Positions 7,326 through 16,989 are shown, numbered from the stretch's first letter. The stretch: DNA of 64,000 nucleotides from Rs1 sp038900335 (GCA_038900335.1 JBBMRB010000012.1:62001-126000); one strand, 5' to 3'. Numbers and translations are program-made. Notes: generated by a model from the sequence alone, not told the origin.

Positions 7326-7485
7326 GATAGAAGCCTTAGCTTTACTTTGAAAGCATCAATACAAAAGTTAATAAAAATTCACTAAAAACATAAAATATAC
7401 ATTATATGAATATTTTAAGCATTATATGCAATCGTTAGTTGATTATCAATGTGAGATATTTACACTTTTAAATGATGATATGTGA

Positions 7486-7707
7486 ATGGCTAGTCTCGCA
7501 AAAGAAATAGGTCGAAATATTAAACTACAAAGAGTCGGACTTGATATAAGCCAAGCTGAATTAGCTTTTTCAGCACAGCTAAATCAAAGTTATTTAAGTA
7601 AAATAGAAAACGGAGCCGTGAACATTTCAGTTCAAATACTTTACAACATAGCTGAAGCTATGAATTGCGACCCTCATAAGTTGCTGCCAAAAATAATTGA
7701 TAACTAG
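7486..7707 (+). CDS. XRE-family helix-turn-helix regulator
   Basis: 73 residues, essentially one lambda-repressor-type HTH. Helices 2 and 3 are SQAELAFSAQLNQSYLSKIE, followed by the usual N-G-x-V-N-ISVQILYNIAEAM segment. There is no effector or dimerisation tail. Small solo XRE proteins of this kind commonly control mobilization, restriction or toxin genes. It faces the FCP1-like gene divergently and overlaps the relaxase stop codon by 4 nt at its own 3' end, so the two transcripts converge. Confidence 0.88.
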   Translation: MASLAKEIGRNIKLQRVGLDISQAELAFSAQLNQSYLSKIENGAVNISVQILYNIAEAMNCDPHKLLPKIIDN

Positions 7708-9107
7708 AATAGAGTTTTTCCCTTAACCGCACCATTATAGATAACGGTTAAACTAACTCCATTTTCATCTCTCACTTCAATCCCATTTTTAATTGCTTGT
7801 TTAACTATTAATTCTTTGAATTTTTCAGATCCTGTCACTGTGATAGAGCGCCATCCAAGCTCTTTAGCACGCTCGATCATTGCTTCACATACTGTTTTAT
7901 TTAACCCATTTTTAGTGATTATACGATGAGCATTATTCCGATCTTGGACTTCTCTGAAAGCTTCATTTTTTCTTGGTCGCCAGAAATAAACGATATCACC
8001 CGCGATGTACTCATGCGTAAAAGCTCGATATAAGACAGATTTCTTTGATTTAAGCTTAGGCTTGGGTAAATCAGTAAAGGCTTCAGGTTTGTAATCAAAC
8101 AGCGTTTGCACATTCTCGTAAAGCTCTTCTTCTTGAATAGGAGAATCACTTGAACTAATAGAGCACTCTAGTTTTGATTGCTGCTCATACATTTTCATCA
8201 AATTAAACAGTGTCGCTGAGTGATTTGGGTTTTGATCATCGAAACCAATTTTTTTCTTCAAATTCCCCCAGCGAAAAGCTGTACCTAAAGTGCCACCAGC
8301 AAAAAGTTCATCATTCATAAAAAATGACATGCCGCGCACTTGCGAATCAATTTTTTTCATATTAGCAATTGGCTGCATTTTTCCAGCAGCTAATAACTTT
8401 AGAAAGAGAAAAAAATCACTATTAGCCTTTTCAATCGCTAGATCTATCACTTGTTGGTGCTTCTCTATATAAGTTAATTCCCCTGTTCGCTTTTTCTTTT
8501 GTAATGCTTTATTCGTAGGCTTCTTTTTAGCCGATTTATCACGACTGCCAACTTGGGTAAGCTGATGTTTTATCTCAAGTCGGTTCATTTCTTTATTCCA
8601 CGCTTTATCGTCATCGCGAGGATTAAAGATTCTCCCGTCAATGGATACAGTAGAGATCAAAAAATGCACATGTGTATGCTTTTTATCCGTATGAACAGCA
8701 AATAGCCCCAGTCTATTATCAAGCGGCTTCATCACCTTAGCTACCGCTTCTCTAACAATTTTTAAAGCCAGTTCGGGTGTTACATCATCTTCAGGGCTAA
8801 AGGAAATCACGCGATCAACTACAATTTCTTTTGGCGGCCTTTTATTAGCACGGTAAGTATCTGTGAACTGGTATAGCTCATTTGTAAATTGTTCTGCAAA
8901 TAGCTCAGGATCTTCGCTGCCTATGAATGGCAATGTATTAATGCCTTCAACAAGCGCTACTCGCTCATGCAATGCACTGTGTTTATGCTTTGGGTCAGCA
9001 CTCACTAAGTACTTAATTTTGGCAATAACATACTGCTGATTAGAATAAGTTATTTTCCCAGTATGAGTGCTAGGTTTTAATGCTTCACCTTGACGCTCGC
9101 AGATCAT
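7704..9107 (-). CDS. MobA-type relaxase with LPD7 C-terminal domain
   Basis: 467 residues. The N-terminal relaxase domain has the metal-binding three-histidine motif HTDKKHTHVHFLIST (His139, 144, 146 and 148) and a following GRIFNPRDD segment, as in PF03432-type relaxases that nick oriT to begin conjugal mobilization. The first-motif tyrosine is not assigned with certainty; Tyr21, Tyr26 and Tyr33 are candidates. The C-terminus (about 405-450, AKELGWRSITVTGSEKFKE) is an LPD7-like domain found in many mobilization relaxases. Its start overlaps the end of the MobC-like gene by 4 nt (ATGA), indicating translational coupling. No type IV secretion genes are present, so the element would be mobilizable and not self-transmissible. 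Confidence 0.85.
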   Translation of the reverse strand: MICERQGEALKPSTHTGKITYSNQQYVIAKIKYLVSADPKHKHSALHERVALVEGINTLPFIGSEDPELFAEQFTNELYQFTDTYRANKRPPKEIVVDRVISFSPEDDVTPELALKIVREAVAKVMKPLDNRLGLFAVHTDKKHTHVHFLISTVSIDGRIFNPRDDDKAWNKEMNRLEIKHQLTQVGSRDKSAKKKPTNKALQKKKRTGELTYIEKHQQVIDLAIEKANSDFFLFLKLLAAGKMQPIANMKKIDSQVRGMSFFMNDELFAGGTLGTAFRWGNLKKKIGFDDQNPNHSATLFNLMKMYEQQSKLECSISSSDSPIQEEELYENVQTLFDYKPEAFTDLPKPKLKSKKSVLYRAFTHEYIAGDIVYFWRPRKNEAFREVQDRNNAHRIITKNGLNKTVCEAMIERAKELGWRSITVTGSEKFKELIVKQAIKNGIEVRDENGVSLTVIYNGAVKGKTLF

Positions 9108-9472
9108 AATCTACTTTCTCTAAGTAGCCTCAACTCTTCGAACATAACAACAAGCAACTCATTTTGCTCATCTAGTAGCTCGGCTAGCTCATCATCGGAA
9201 TATTGAGTTAATTGCTGCTTAAGTAGCTGTGCTATATACGTTAGTTGATTTAAGTTATTACCTATTCGGCTTAGTTGGTTAATGAGCTCACGTGATATTT
9301 TATTCGGAAGTTGCGGAATTTCTATATTCAATGCGGCGTTAACTAAAAACTCACTCATACAAAGATTACATTTAGATGCTTTCTTTTTAATAGCTCGTTT
9401 ATGTGAAGTGCTTGTTCGAATGTCAATACGAGCGGATTTTGAGTGGTTATATGCGTATTTTCTTGTAGTCAT
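9104..9472 (-). CDS. MobC-like relaxosome accessory protein
   Basis: 122 residues, very basic at the N-terminus (KSARIDIRTSTSHKRAIKKKA). A ribbon-helix-helix-like N-terminal part is followed by the MobC signature region SRELINQLSRIGNNLNQLTY (64-83) and a long C-terminal helix. Proteins of this family bind oriT next to the relaxase and help melt the nick region. It is encoded directly upstream of, and overlapping, the relaxase gene. Two cysteines at 36 and 39 are unusual but may have no function. Confidence 0.8.
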   Translation of the reverse strand: MTTRKYAYNHSKSARIDIRTSTSHKRAIKKKASKCNLCMSEFLVNAALNIEIPQLPNKISRELINQLSRIGNNLNQLTYIAQLLKQQLTQYSDDELAELLDEQNELLVVMFEELRLLRESRL

Positions 9473-9730
9473 TTTGCTACCTTTATTATTTTTATTATTG
9501 GTATTTTTTTTTATTGTTTATAAAAACAGCACACGTAGTAAGCTGTTTTTAAAGCTCCTGCTAGACGAGAGAAAAGGATATACAACAGAGCAAAGCGACA
9601 GAGTATAACTTTTCTGGATAAATCTGCGCAGTCACATAGAGCGAAGCGAAATGTGAGTGGGCGGATTTAACCCTTCCTCGCGGGAACGAGTTTATCTAAT
9701 CTAAAAACAATAACATGAAAGAAGAGCTCA
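9473..9730. other. Candidate oriT zone upstream of mob genes
   Basis: This non-coding stretch sits at the 5' side of the mobC-mobA pair, the usual place for oriT. It contains CACAT-AGAGCGAAGCGAA-ATGTG (about 9635-9656), a pair of inverted arms around AATCTGCGC / GGGCGGATT, and the hairpin at 9521-9551. The string GGATAAATCTGCGC is the sort of sequence expected near a nick site, but I cannot match it to a characterised nic. Position and structure support the call; the exact nick site is unknown. Confidence 0.4.
9521..9551. terminator. Hairpin with T-tract, likely terminator
   Basis: TAAAAACAGC and GCTGTTTTTA form a perfect 10-bp stem with an 11-nt loop, flanked by A/T runs on both sides. It could end transcription in either direction and insulate the mob operon. 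It could equally be part of oriT structure. Confidence 0.5.
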
Positions 9731-9750
9731 ACACAATACATAATATTGTT

Positions 9751-10104
9751 TTATTTCAATAACTTAAAACATAACAAAACTTTTGAAAATGTCAAATTTT
9801 CAATACCCTCAGAATTTTTTTGAACAGTGAATGTAGTATAGCTGTTATAATTATCTTCTCGATGACGCAAAGAAAGCATTGCGGTCAGTAATGGAATAAC
9901 GCAGTATGATGGATCTAAAAAATTTGATATCAACTTACCAATAGTGACGGCGGCCGCACCAATTAAAGCTATACATGATTTTTTGAATTCGAAACAGTTT
10001 TTGCTGATTTTTAAAGTCGCGTCGTGAAGTTGTCTTATTTCTACCCAATCAATTTCATCTATGACTGTACGCTTATATCCCCTATCAATAGCTTCATTGC
10101 ACAT
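9751..10104 (-). CDS. Small membrane protein of unknown function
   Basis: 117 residues. The N-terminal 40 residues are soluble and charged (VEIRQLHDATLKISKNCFEFKK). Two hydrophobic stretches follow, SCIALIGAAAVTIGKLIS and SYCVIPLLTAMLSL, then a soluble tail. No family recognised. The residue pattern is plausible for a real protein and the ORF fills the space between the mob module and the chemoreceptor. The start at 10104 lacks an obvious ribosome-binding site and there is no second line of support. Confidence 0.45.
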   Translation of the reverse strand: MCNEAIDRGYKRTVIDEIDWVEIRQLHDATLKISKNCFEFKKSCIALIGAAAVTIGKLISNFLDPSYCVIPLLTAMLSLRHREDNYNSYTTFTVQKNSEGIENLTFSKVLLCFKLLK

Positions 10105-10335
10105 AACAATCTATGTGCCATTCGAAAAATACGAATAGTATGCCCGATAACATAACGATAAAAGCCTATCAATTTGGTATTTTAATACTATACTCTACCT
10201 TTATCGCTCTTAATTTGAAGCCTATCGTTGCTTGCTCATATTTAAGATCTGCTACATGTGAATCGCCATTATCATAACTTTATTCCAGAGTTATTAGTTA
10301 CCAAATAAATTTATACTGTAAAGGTATTAAACTAA

Positions 10336-11895
10336 ATGAAAAAACTTATCATTACTATCGTTTGCCTTATGTTCGCTGTTGCACTCGCCGCAAATATTGC
10401 AACGACAGCCGTCATTTCAAAAAGTGAAATGGAAAGAGTCATTCTTGAACAATCTTACGATAAAGTTTCTTTACTATCTGAGCATGCGCAATATGTATTA
10501 GAAAACTCTCAGCAGCCAATTACTGATATGACAGTACTGGTAAGGAAATTGAAAAATCGTACTGATATTTCCTATGCCATTCTAATTGATAAAAACGCTC
10601 AAGCTGTTGCCCACAGCGATGAACAAAAACAAGACAAAGTTTACAGCGATGAATACACTCTTTCAGGAGCGCAACAAGGCGAAAGGCAACACTCAATGTG
10701 GTACGCCGAAGTACAAAAAACCTGGGTTTACGACGTCATGGTGCCTGTCTATGTCCATGATGTATTATATGGAACGTTCGATGTTGGTGTTCCTGTACGT
10801 GAAGTAGAAAGCGTCACAATGTCTATTATCATTAGCCAAATACTTGCCACTCTTGCGGTTTATGTGGTTTGCCTTATTATTTTATTCTTCCTGATTAATC
10901 GTTTTCTAAAGCCTATTCATCAAATGCAGCGTGCCTTAGAAGACATATCAAAAGGAGAAGGCGATTTAACTGCTAGATTACCAGTTATTGGTAAGGACGA
11001 GATCGCAGCTATTTCAAACGCCTTCAACATCTTCGTTGGTAAAATACAGGAAATAATTAGGCAAGTCTCAAGTACGGGCTCAGATTTGAATACAGCAGCT
11101 TCTAACTTAAGGACTCAATCTGCAATAGCGCTTGATCGTGGTCTAAACCAAAATGAAGAGACAATACTTGCAGTAAGTTCAATGAATGAAATGTCAGAAA
11201 CCATAAATGAAATAGCTAGAAATGCAGCAAATGCAGCACTAAGTGCAGATAAAGCAAGTGATGAAACTCACTCTAGCGTGACTGTACTAACTTCGGCAAA
11301 TAACTCCATTAAACTACTCGCTAAAGAAATGGAAAACATGTCATCTGTTGTATCCGCTTTGGATGAAAAAACAGGATCAATAGGCTCTATTCTTGTTGTA
11401 ATTAAACAAATATCTGAGCAGACAAATTTACTGGCTTTGAATGCAGCGATTGAAGCTGCACGCGCTGGAGATGCAGGCCGCGGGTTTGCAGTTGTAGCAG
11501 ACGAAGTGAGAAATTTAGCAAGTAAAACTGCACTATCAACAGAACAAATCCAAGAGATGATTGATGGTTTACAAAGTGAAGCGAAAAGAGCTGTAGATTC
11601 AATGTATAGCAGTAAAGCTCTTACCGATGATGGTTCTAATGCGACTGATAAAGCTCAAATTAGCCTTGAAGAGATATTAATTCAAATAAATCAAATATCA
11701 GATTCAAACACTTTAGTAGCAACAGCAACCGAAGAACAGTCAGTTGTTGCTGTCGAAATAAAGGCAAAAATGGAGTCTGTAAGCAGCTCTGTTAATGAAG
11801 GTTTAAAGGCAAATAAAGAACTAGAAAAAACTAGTGCCGAATTAGGCAACTTATCAATCACTTTAGAGAAGTTAGTAGGTTCTTTTAAAGTGTAG
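10336..11895 (+). CDS. Methyl-accepting chemotaxis protein
   Basis: 519 residues. An N-terminal membrane helix (about 5-25) and a second one (about 160-185, ISQILATLAVYVVCLIILFFL) bracket a periplasmic sensor domain of about 135 residues, small enough for a single Cache-type fold. A HAMP linker follows (about 186-240), then a cytoplasmic signalling domain with the highly conserved hairpin tip EQTNLLALNAAIEAARAG and GRGFAVVADEVRNLA. It would feed CheA/CheW to bias swimming. No pentapeptide tether for CheR is present at the C-terminus. A lone receptor between a mob module and an IS is probably cargo; no che genes are nearby. AAGG lies about 12 nt before the ATG. Confidence 0.95.
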   Translation: MKKLIITIVCLMFAVALAANIATTAVISKSEMERVILEQSYDKVSLLSEHAQYVLENSQQPITDMTVLVRKLKNRTDISYAILIDKNAQAVAHSDEQKQDKVYSDEYTLSGAQQGERQHSMWYAEVQKTWVYDVMVPVYVHDVLYGTFDVGVPVREVESVTMSIIISQILATLAVYVVCLIILFFLINRFLKPIHQMQRALEDISKGEGDLTARLPVIGKDEIAAISNAFNIFVGKIQEIIRQVSSTGSDLNTAASNLRTQSAIALDRGLNQNEETILAVSSMNEMSETINEIARNAANAALSADKASDETHSSVTVLTSANNSIKLLAKEMENMSSVVSALDEKTGSIGSILVVIKQISEQTNLLALNAAIEAARAGDAGRGFAVVADEVRNLASKTALSTEQIQEMIDGLQSEAKRAVDSMYSSKALTDDGSNATDKAQISLEEILIQINQISDSNTLVATATEEQSVVAVEIKAKMESVSSSVNEGLKANKELEKTSAELGNLSITLEKLVGSFKV

Positions 11896-12022
11896 TAGCT
11901 CATATCTGATCTGGCAATTTTGAATATCGGTTTTGACCTAATCGTACAATCGATAAAGTCGGTAGCTAGCCAATTGCAGATATTAAGTCTTTGTAAATTC
12001 AAGAGCATATTTAGGTTAATAT

Positions 12023-12822
12023 AGTTATGTCGCAAAGTTTTACAGATTAATACATAATCCTTGGCTTTTTGATGAGCCCATCCACATGATAAACCTTAAA
12101 GGTATGCATTATCCGAAGCACGTTATACTTTTTGCGGTTTCTTCTACGTCAGATACGGTGTGTCTTATCGGGATCTAGAGGACATCATGCAAGAAAGAGG
12201 TTTGAATGTCGATCATGCTACATTGAACCGCTGGGTTGTTAAGTATTCACCAGTGATTACTCAACTGGCTAAGAAAAAGAGAAAGCCAACCTCCTCTTCT
12301 TGGAGAATGGATAAAACTTATATTAAGGTAAAAGGGCGCTGGTGTTATTACTATCGAGCCATTGATAAGTTTGGTTCCACGCTAGATTTCATGCTCTCTA
12401 AAAATCGTGACGAAGTAGCAGCCACGAGGTTTTTCAAGCAAACCATTGATAATAATGGACTGCCAGAGAAAGTTGTCATTGATAAAAGTGGCGCCAATTA
12501 TGCTGGATTGATGAACATCAATACTCTACTATTTTTCTTTGGTATCACATACTTTATTGATATATTACGAGTGAAGTATTTGAACAACATCATTGAGCAA
12601 GATCACCGATTCATCAAGAAAATAACAAAGCCGATGATGAATTTCAAATCCTTTCACTCTGCCAGTGCGACGTTAGCTGGGATTGAGTTGGCTCATATGA
12701 TTAGAAAGAAGCAGTTCAAAAAATACAAATCTCTCTGACTATCATAAATTTTTAGAACTCGTTGCATAATAACGTCTAGAGCTTAGTTCTTTACGCTAAA
12801 TTTGAAACTTTGCGACACAACC
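12023..12822 (+). mobile_element. IS6-family insertion sequence
   Basis: An 800-bp element with terminal inverted repeats of IS6 type: the right end reads AAACTTTGCGACACAACC (12805-12822) and the left end AGTTATGTCGCAAAGTTT (12023-12040). The length, ends and DDE transposase fit the family. Flanking octamers (GTTAATAT and ATAACCTC) do not match, so no target duplication remains. Derivatives of related copies lie at 3588-4067 and 4765-4997. Confidence 0.85.
12086..12738 (+). pseudogene. IS6-family DDE transposase, frameshifted
   Basis: From 12160 (GTG) an open frame encodes 192 residues with the DDE catalytic core: the first Asp in WRMDKTYIKVKG, the second in VVIDKSGAN, and the Glu in NNIIEQDHRFIKK. 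IS6 transposases are about 40 residues longer at the N-terminus. That missing part is present in another frame from the ATG at 12086: KGMHYPKHVILFAV, which should run on into FFYVRYGVSYRDLE. The two frames join if one T is restored in the T-run at 12138-12140. The gene is therefore interrupted by a one-base deletion, leaving at best an N-terminally truncated protein from 12160. Confidence 0.85.
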
Positions 12823-13183
12823 ATAACCTCAGGGATACCATCAAAAACTATTTTGGCTATGATATTAAATCGATAGAGGGTTATTAGGTTTTATTATCTT
12901 CTGAAGCTGCATCCTTACGATAAAAAGATTGCTACTGACGTTTTAACGATACTTACCTAAGCACGATTATTGATAATTTAACACAAAACACGAAAAAACT
13001 TATAAGAAGGCGGCCAGTATTAGTTGGCCACTACAAACTCACCTTTACTTATAGTCATTAGCGATAGATGCGTATTTCAGACATCTATCACTTAACTCTA
13101 TATTAAGCCATGTTTAACGTATTACAAATATACTTCTTAAACGGTTAAGTTAGTCAGGTAAAATTGACACTAATACCGATTTA
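12823..13183. other. Non-coding gap, no gene seen
   Basis: 361 bp between the IS and the first aldolase gene. It holds an 8-bp stem GATAGATG / CATCTATC (13063-13089, no T-tract) and a short GGCCA/TGGCC pair near 13013-13030. No reading frame or known site is convincing. Confidence 0.5.
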
Positions 13184-13960
13184 TTATTCACTTAAATAAG
13201 AACCATACACTCTTTCTGTTTGCCTAGTAAAGTAATCAAAAGTAGCATCGATAATGGATTTTTTACGTAGGTAACGCCCTGCTTCTTCTGCTAAGTCATC
13301 AGGTACTTTTTTAATGGTTCCTACTGCAGCTGCGCGCAACTGCATGCGAGCTGCACGCTCCAAATACACGGCCAAATAGCATGATTCAGCTACTGTTTTA
13401 CCTGCTACCAAATATCCGTGGTGTGCCAATATTATTGCATGTTTACCCTCTAAAGCCTGCGTTATTATTCGCCCTTCATCATCTGCAATAGGAACACCTG
13501 GCCACTCTTTAAGGAAAGCACAATCATTATAAAAAGGTGTTTGGTCCATATGAGCAATAACTAACGGCTCCTCAAGCATTGACATTGCAGAAATAAATGG
13601 AGGATGTGTATGCACAATTGATGATATATCTAAACGATTGCGATAAACCCAGGTATGAAAACGAGTTGCTGGGTTAGCCATCCCTTCTCCTTCGATCGTA
13701 TTCAAATCATCATCTATTTTTATAAAATCTTCTGCCCGAGCTTCATCAAAACCTACGCCAAAACGTAAAGTCCAGTATGTCCCTTCTTGCTCTGCTCTTG
13801 CGGTAATTTGTCCAGCAAGGCCTGCTTCATGGCCATCTAACGACAACATACGCGCAGTAACTGCTAATTTTTGCGTGACGGATAGTTCTCTTTTACGTAG
13901 GTGTAATGCCATTTCTTGAGTACTGCGGTTATCAAAATATTCTTTATCGCGGATTGTCAT
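13184..13960 (-). CDS. Class II aldolase/adducin-family protein (paralogue 1)
   Basis: 258 residues of the AraD/FucA class II fold. The zinc-ligand histidines are visible in IVHTHPPF and ILAHHGYL, and the substrate-loop region GLAGQITAR takes the place of the GTSGNxS of sugar-phosphate aldolases. FucA-type enzymes use Zn2+ to cleave or epimerise phosphorylated sugars; many relatives decarboxylate or act on organic acids. The exact substrate is unknown. It is the more divergent of three paralogues here (others 16095-16871 and 18969-19745). It lies directly downstream of a LysR gene on the same strand. Confidence 0.85.
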   Translation of the reverse strand: MTIRDKEYFDNRSTQEMALHLRKRELSVTQKLAVTARMLSLDGHEAGLAGQITARAEQEGTYWTLRFGVGFDEARAEDFIKIDDDLNTIEGEGMANPATRFHTWVYRNRLDISSIVHTHPPFISAMSMLEEPLVIAHMDQTPFYNDCAFLKEWPGVPIADDEGRIITQALEGKHAIILAHHGYLVAGKTVAESCYLAVYLERAARMQLRAAAVGTIKKVPDDLAEEAGRYLRKKSIIDATFDYFTRQTERVYGSYLSE

Positions 13961-14104
13961 ATTTAAACCTCTTTAGTAATTAATTTTTATTATAAATAGC
14001 TATTTAGTACTTACTCTGAACTCAAACTTACAGGGAAAGTATGATGCTAATTTTAAAGAGGTGATACAGACCAACGAATATAGGAGGTATAACTTATGGT
14101 TATA

Positions 14105-14992
14105 TTACGAGCCTTCAGCTTGGTACTTAAATTTACTAATCATATATTTTATAGCCGGTAATTCAATATTATCAATATGAGTAATTAACACTACTTTCCT
14201 TTGTAGCGTCTTATTCATAATTTCACTCCTTAATAGTCCTGCATCTTCTATTAATCTTTCAGGTAAATTAGATGGTAAAATACAAGCAGCAACGCCTGTT
14301 CTTACTATTTCGAGCATTAAATCAACTGTTTCAACTTGTATTATATGATTAAGCTTCTTAGTGAATTTTAGATTGAGCATCTGCCGTAATGCATACCCAA
14401 CAGGCATACCGACTAAAGGTAAATCTTCATCAACAATCACACTTTGATTATGGTCAAACTGTACTTTCAAAATGGGGCTATAATAAATCTTCATATTTTC
14501 CAAGTGTAGCGCTGTTACAGACAAGTTATCCCCTGTCACCATAGTATCGTATGCGAGGCCAATATCTGCTTGTTTTCTCTCTACCAATTCAGAGACATCC
14601 ATTGAACTACGCTCGGATATATTTAATTTCAAACTTGGGTTTTTTTTAATAATATCTTTCAGAACAGGGGCGATAAAGTAGCTATTTAAGGTATGTACTG
14701 TCGCTATCTTAAAATGCCCTCCAATAAAATCACTATCATTTTTCATCAGACTCATGATGTTATCAATGCGATTATATATTGGAAAAACAGATTCATATAA
14801 TTCTTCACCAAAACTAGACATGGCAACGCCACGTCCATGACGGAGAAATAGGCGCTTTCCTAATATGACTTCTAATTTTTTTATGTTTTTGCTAACACCT
14901 GGCTGGCTAATACCCAAAACCTGTGCAGCTTTGGTCAAAGAACCTACATTGGCTACGACTAAAAAGACACGTAACCTGTAATCATCACTCAT
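14105..14992 (-). CDS. LysR-family transcriptional regulator
   Basis: 295 residues. The N-terminal winged HTH (LRVFLVVANVGSLTKAAQVL, then GISQPGVSKNIKKLE) is followed by a periplasmic-binding-protein-like effector domain. The effector domain shares several short signatures with the LysR at 24260-25153: VHTL, ERSSMDV, IGLAYDT, GYALRQML and VDLMLEIV. The two probably sense the same or closely related ligands. It is placed between the aldolase gene at 13184 and the DapA-like gene, so it likely regulates this catabolic block. Confidence 0.92.
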   Translation of the reverse strand: MSDDYRLRVFLVVANVGSLTKAAQVLGISQPGVSKNIKKLEVILGKRLFLRHGRGVAMSSFGEELYESVFPIYNRIDNIMSLMKNDSDFIGGHFKIATVHTLNSYFIAPVLKDIIKKNPSLKLNISERSSMDVSELVERKQADIGLAYDTMVTGDNLSVTALHLENMKIYYSPILKVQFDHNQSVIVDEDLPLVGMPVGYALRQMLNLKFTKKLNHIIQVETVDLMLEIVRTGVAACILPSNLPERLIEDAGLLRSEIMNKTLQRKVVLITHIDNIELPAIKYMISKFKYQAEGS

Positions 14993-15198
14993 ACCATACC
15001 CACTTACTAAAAATACATTGTATTACATTATAAAATAACTTAGCTTATTCAGCCTTTATGTATCCCTATCCTTAAAATCATGCAGTAATTTTTATACTCA
15101 ATATAAATTTGCATGATAGTAAGAATACTGCCTGCTATTAAGCTAGTAGCAGGAAACTGTGATATTAAATATCAATTAAGACAAAATAAAATCACTAT

Positions 15199-16080
15199 TT
15201 AGCCAGAAAACTCATTCATTAAAATTTTCAATGTTTCTGTCTCTTCTGGTGTTGCCCCTTGTAAAGGTTTTCTTGGCACTCCAGCAGAGATCCCTTTTAA
15301 TATTAATCCCGCTTTAATTGCTTTAGGAATACCTCCGCTAACAATAAACCGAAGCATCGGGAGTTGATGATAAAATATTTTTTTCGCTGCACTTAAATCT
15401 CCTTGGGTAACACTATCAAACAATGCCTTAGGTTGACTTGCAAGTAAATTAGGTGCTGCAGTACACCAGCCTGCTGCACCTGCACAAAGTGCTTCTAACG
15501 CTAGTGGATTACTCCCATTAAAGAAAGGTAATTTTCCTTCACTTAATTCAAATATTTTATGCATTCTTTGAATATCTCCTGTGCTTTCCTTAATCATTGT
15601 TACATTCTCAATATCATTAAACATTTTAACCAACAACTCTGGAGACATATCTATGCCGCTAGTCGCTGGATTGTTATAAACCATTATTGGTAGCGATACT
15701 TCTTTAGCGATTTCTTGATAGTAACTAAAAATTTCATCATCTGTTAGTTTCCAGTAAGATACTGGAATAATCATAATTGCATCAGCGCCAATAGACTCTG
15801 CATATCTCGCCTTACTAATCGCATTGATAGTAGTAAGCTCAGAAATACCTACTATGACAGGGACTCTATTATTAACAGTTTTGATAGTATAATCTGCTAC
15901 TTGGCGCCATTCATCCGAGCTCAAATAAGCACTTTCACCTGTACTACCTAATGGAGCAATTGCATCACTGCCGTTGTTAATTAAAAGTTCCAGCGTGTTA
16001 CCAAGCACTTCAAAATCGATACTTTTTTCATCAGCACTGAATGGCGTGATCGGATACGATATAATACCTGTAATTTTCAT
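15199..16080 (-). CDS. DapA/N-acetylneuraminate-lyase superfamily enzyme
   Basis: 293 residues counted from the ATG at 16080, chosen over an upstream ATG at 16104 because GAGGAA lies about 8 nt before it. TIM-barrel Schiff-base lyase/synthase signatures are all present: GSTGES (pyruvate carboxylate contact), the catalytic Tyr in MVYNNP and the Schiff-base Lys in MIKEST. Family members condense or cleave pyruvate with an aldehyde. With no lysine pathway genes around and aldolase, isomerase and TRAP genes beside it, a catabolic hydratase-aldolase role is more likely than dihydrodipicolinate synthase. It sits immediately downstream of the aldolase gene at 16095. Confidence 0.85.
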   Translation of the reverse strand: MKITGIISYPITPFSADEKSIDFEVLGNTLELLINNGSDAIAPLGSTGESAYLSSDEWRQVADYTIKTVNNRVPVIVGISELTTINAISKARYAESIGADAIMIIPVSYWKLTDDEIFSYYQEIAKEVSLPIMVYNNPATSGIDMSPELLVKMFNDIENVTMIKESTGDIQRMHKIFELSEGKLPFFNGSNPLALEALCAGAAGWCTAAPNLLASQPKALFDSVTQGDLSAAKKIFYHQLPMLRFIVSGGIPKAIKAGLILKGISAGVPRKPLQGATPEETETLKILMNEFSG

Positions 16081-16094
16081 GTTTAATTCCTCTA

Positions 16095-16871
16095 TTAAAT
16101 ACAATCGGGGTTGGTTTTTAATACTTGTCTTGCATAATAAGCAAAGTTGACTTTGTCTCTTTTATCTGTTGATACCCAATCATGGGCTTCTTTGGCAAGT
16201 TCATGAGGCAATGGGTGAATTTTACCTGCCGACATAGCTAGCAACTGTAGTTTTGCCGCACGCTCTATTAATATTGCTAAATTACATGCCTCTTCTATCG
16301 TTTTACCAACGACTAGCTGCCCATGATGAGCAAGAAAGACTGCGCGTTTATTACTTAATGCCTTTGAGATTAAGGCACCCTCTTCATTACCCACTGGTAC
16401 GCCAGGCCAATCGGCAAGAAAGGCACAGTCATCGTATAAACTACAGGTATCCATTTGTGATATTACTAGAGGTACTTTTAACATTGACAGCGCAGCAATG
16501 TGAGTAGGGTGTGTATGAATAATACAATTCACTTCAGGATGCTCTTTATAGATCCATGTATGAAAGCGGTTAGCAGGGTTAGCCATACCAACACCATCTA
16601 GTGGATTTAAATCTTGATCTACTTCTAATAAATTATCTGCAGTCGTTTCATCAAACCCTAAACCAAATGTTTGGGTATAGTAGCTATTTACTGTTGCAGA
16701 TCTGCAGGTAATTTGCCCTGCTAACCCTGAATCGTGACCTTTATGAAAGAGTATTCTGCAAGTAACTGCTAATTTCTGTTGATCTGACAAATCAAGATTT
16801 TGAAGTACCTCTTGCATTCTAAGCTGTGATTGCTGCATTAAATCTTGTTTACTAAAGCCTGCCGTTTTCAT
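16095..16871 (-). CDS. Class II aldolase/adducin-family protein (paralogue 2)
   Basis: 258 residues with zinc histidines in IIHTHPTH and FLAHHGQL and the GLAGQIT loop. It is very similar to the protein at 18969-19745; for example both contain GKTIEEACNLAILIERAAKL and end in the same YYARQxLK pattern. It is separated by 14 nt from the DapA-like gene downstream, so the two are likely co-transcribed. The 118-bp gap upstream is shared with the divergent MocR-type regulator at 16990, the usual arrangement for local control. Substrate unknown. Confidence 0.87.
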   Translation of the reverse strand: MKTAGFSKQDLMQQSQLRMQEVLQNLDLSDQQKLAVTCRILFHKGHDSGLAGQITCRSATVNSYYTQTFGLGFDETTADNLLEVDQDLNPLDGVGMANPANRFHTWIYKEHPEVNCIIHTHPTHIAALSMLKVPLVISQMDTCSLYDDCAFLADWPGVPVGNEEGALISKALSNKRAVFLAHHGQLVVGKTIEEACNLAILIERAAKLQLLAMSAGKIHPLPHELAKEAHDWVSTDKRDKVNFAYYARQVLKTNPDCI

Positions 16872-16989
16872 TACTTCACCTTTATCTATAGTTGTATTAC
16901 TAATTCAATAAAGACACAATAAACCAAAGTTGGGTTACAAATAACACCCTGTTTTTTATTTAATAATGGTCCAGTTATAGGAGAACGAT

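Noticed and set aside
9282..9608. 108-codon plus-strand ORF across mobC
   Set aside because: It is antisense to the well-supported MobC-like gene and consists of low-complexity hydrophobic residues over T-rich DNA.
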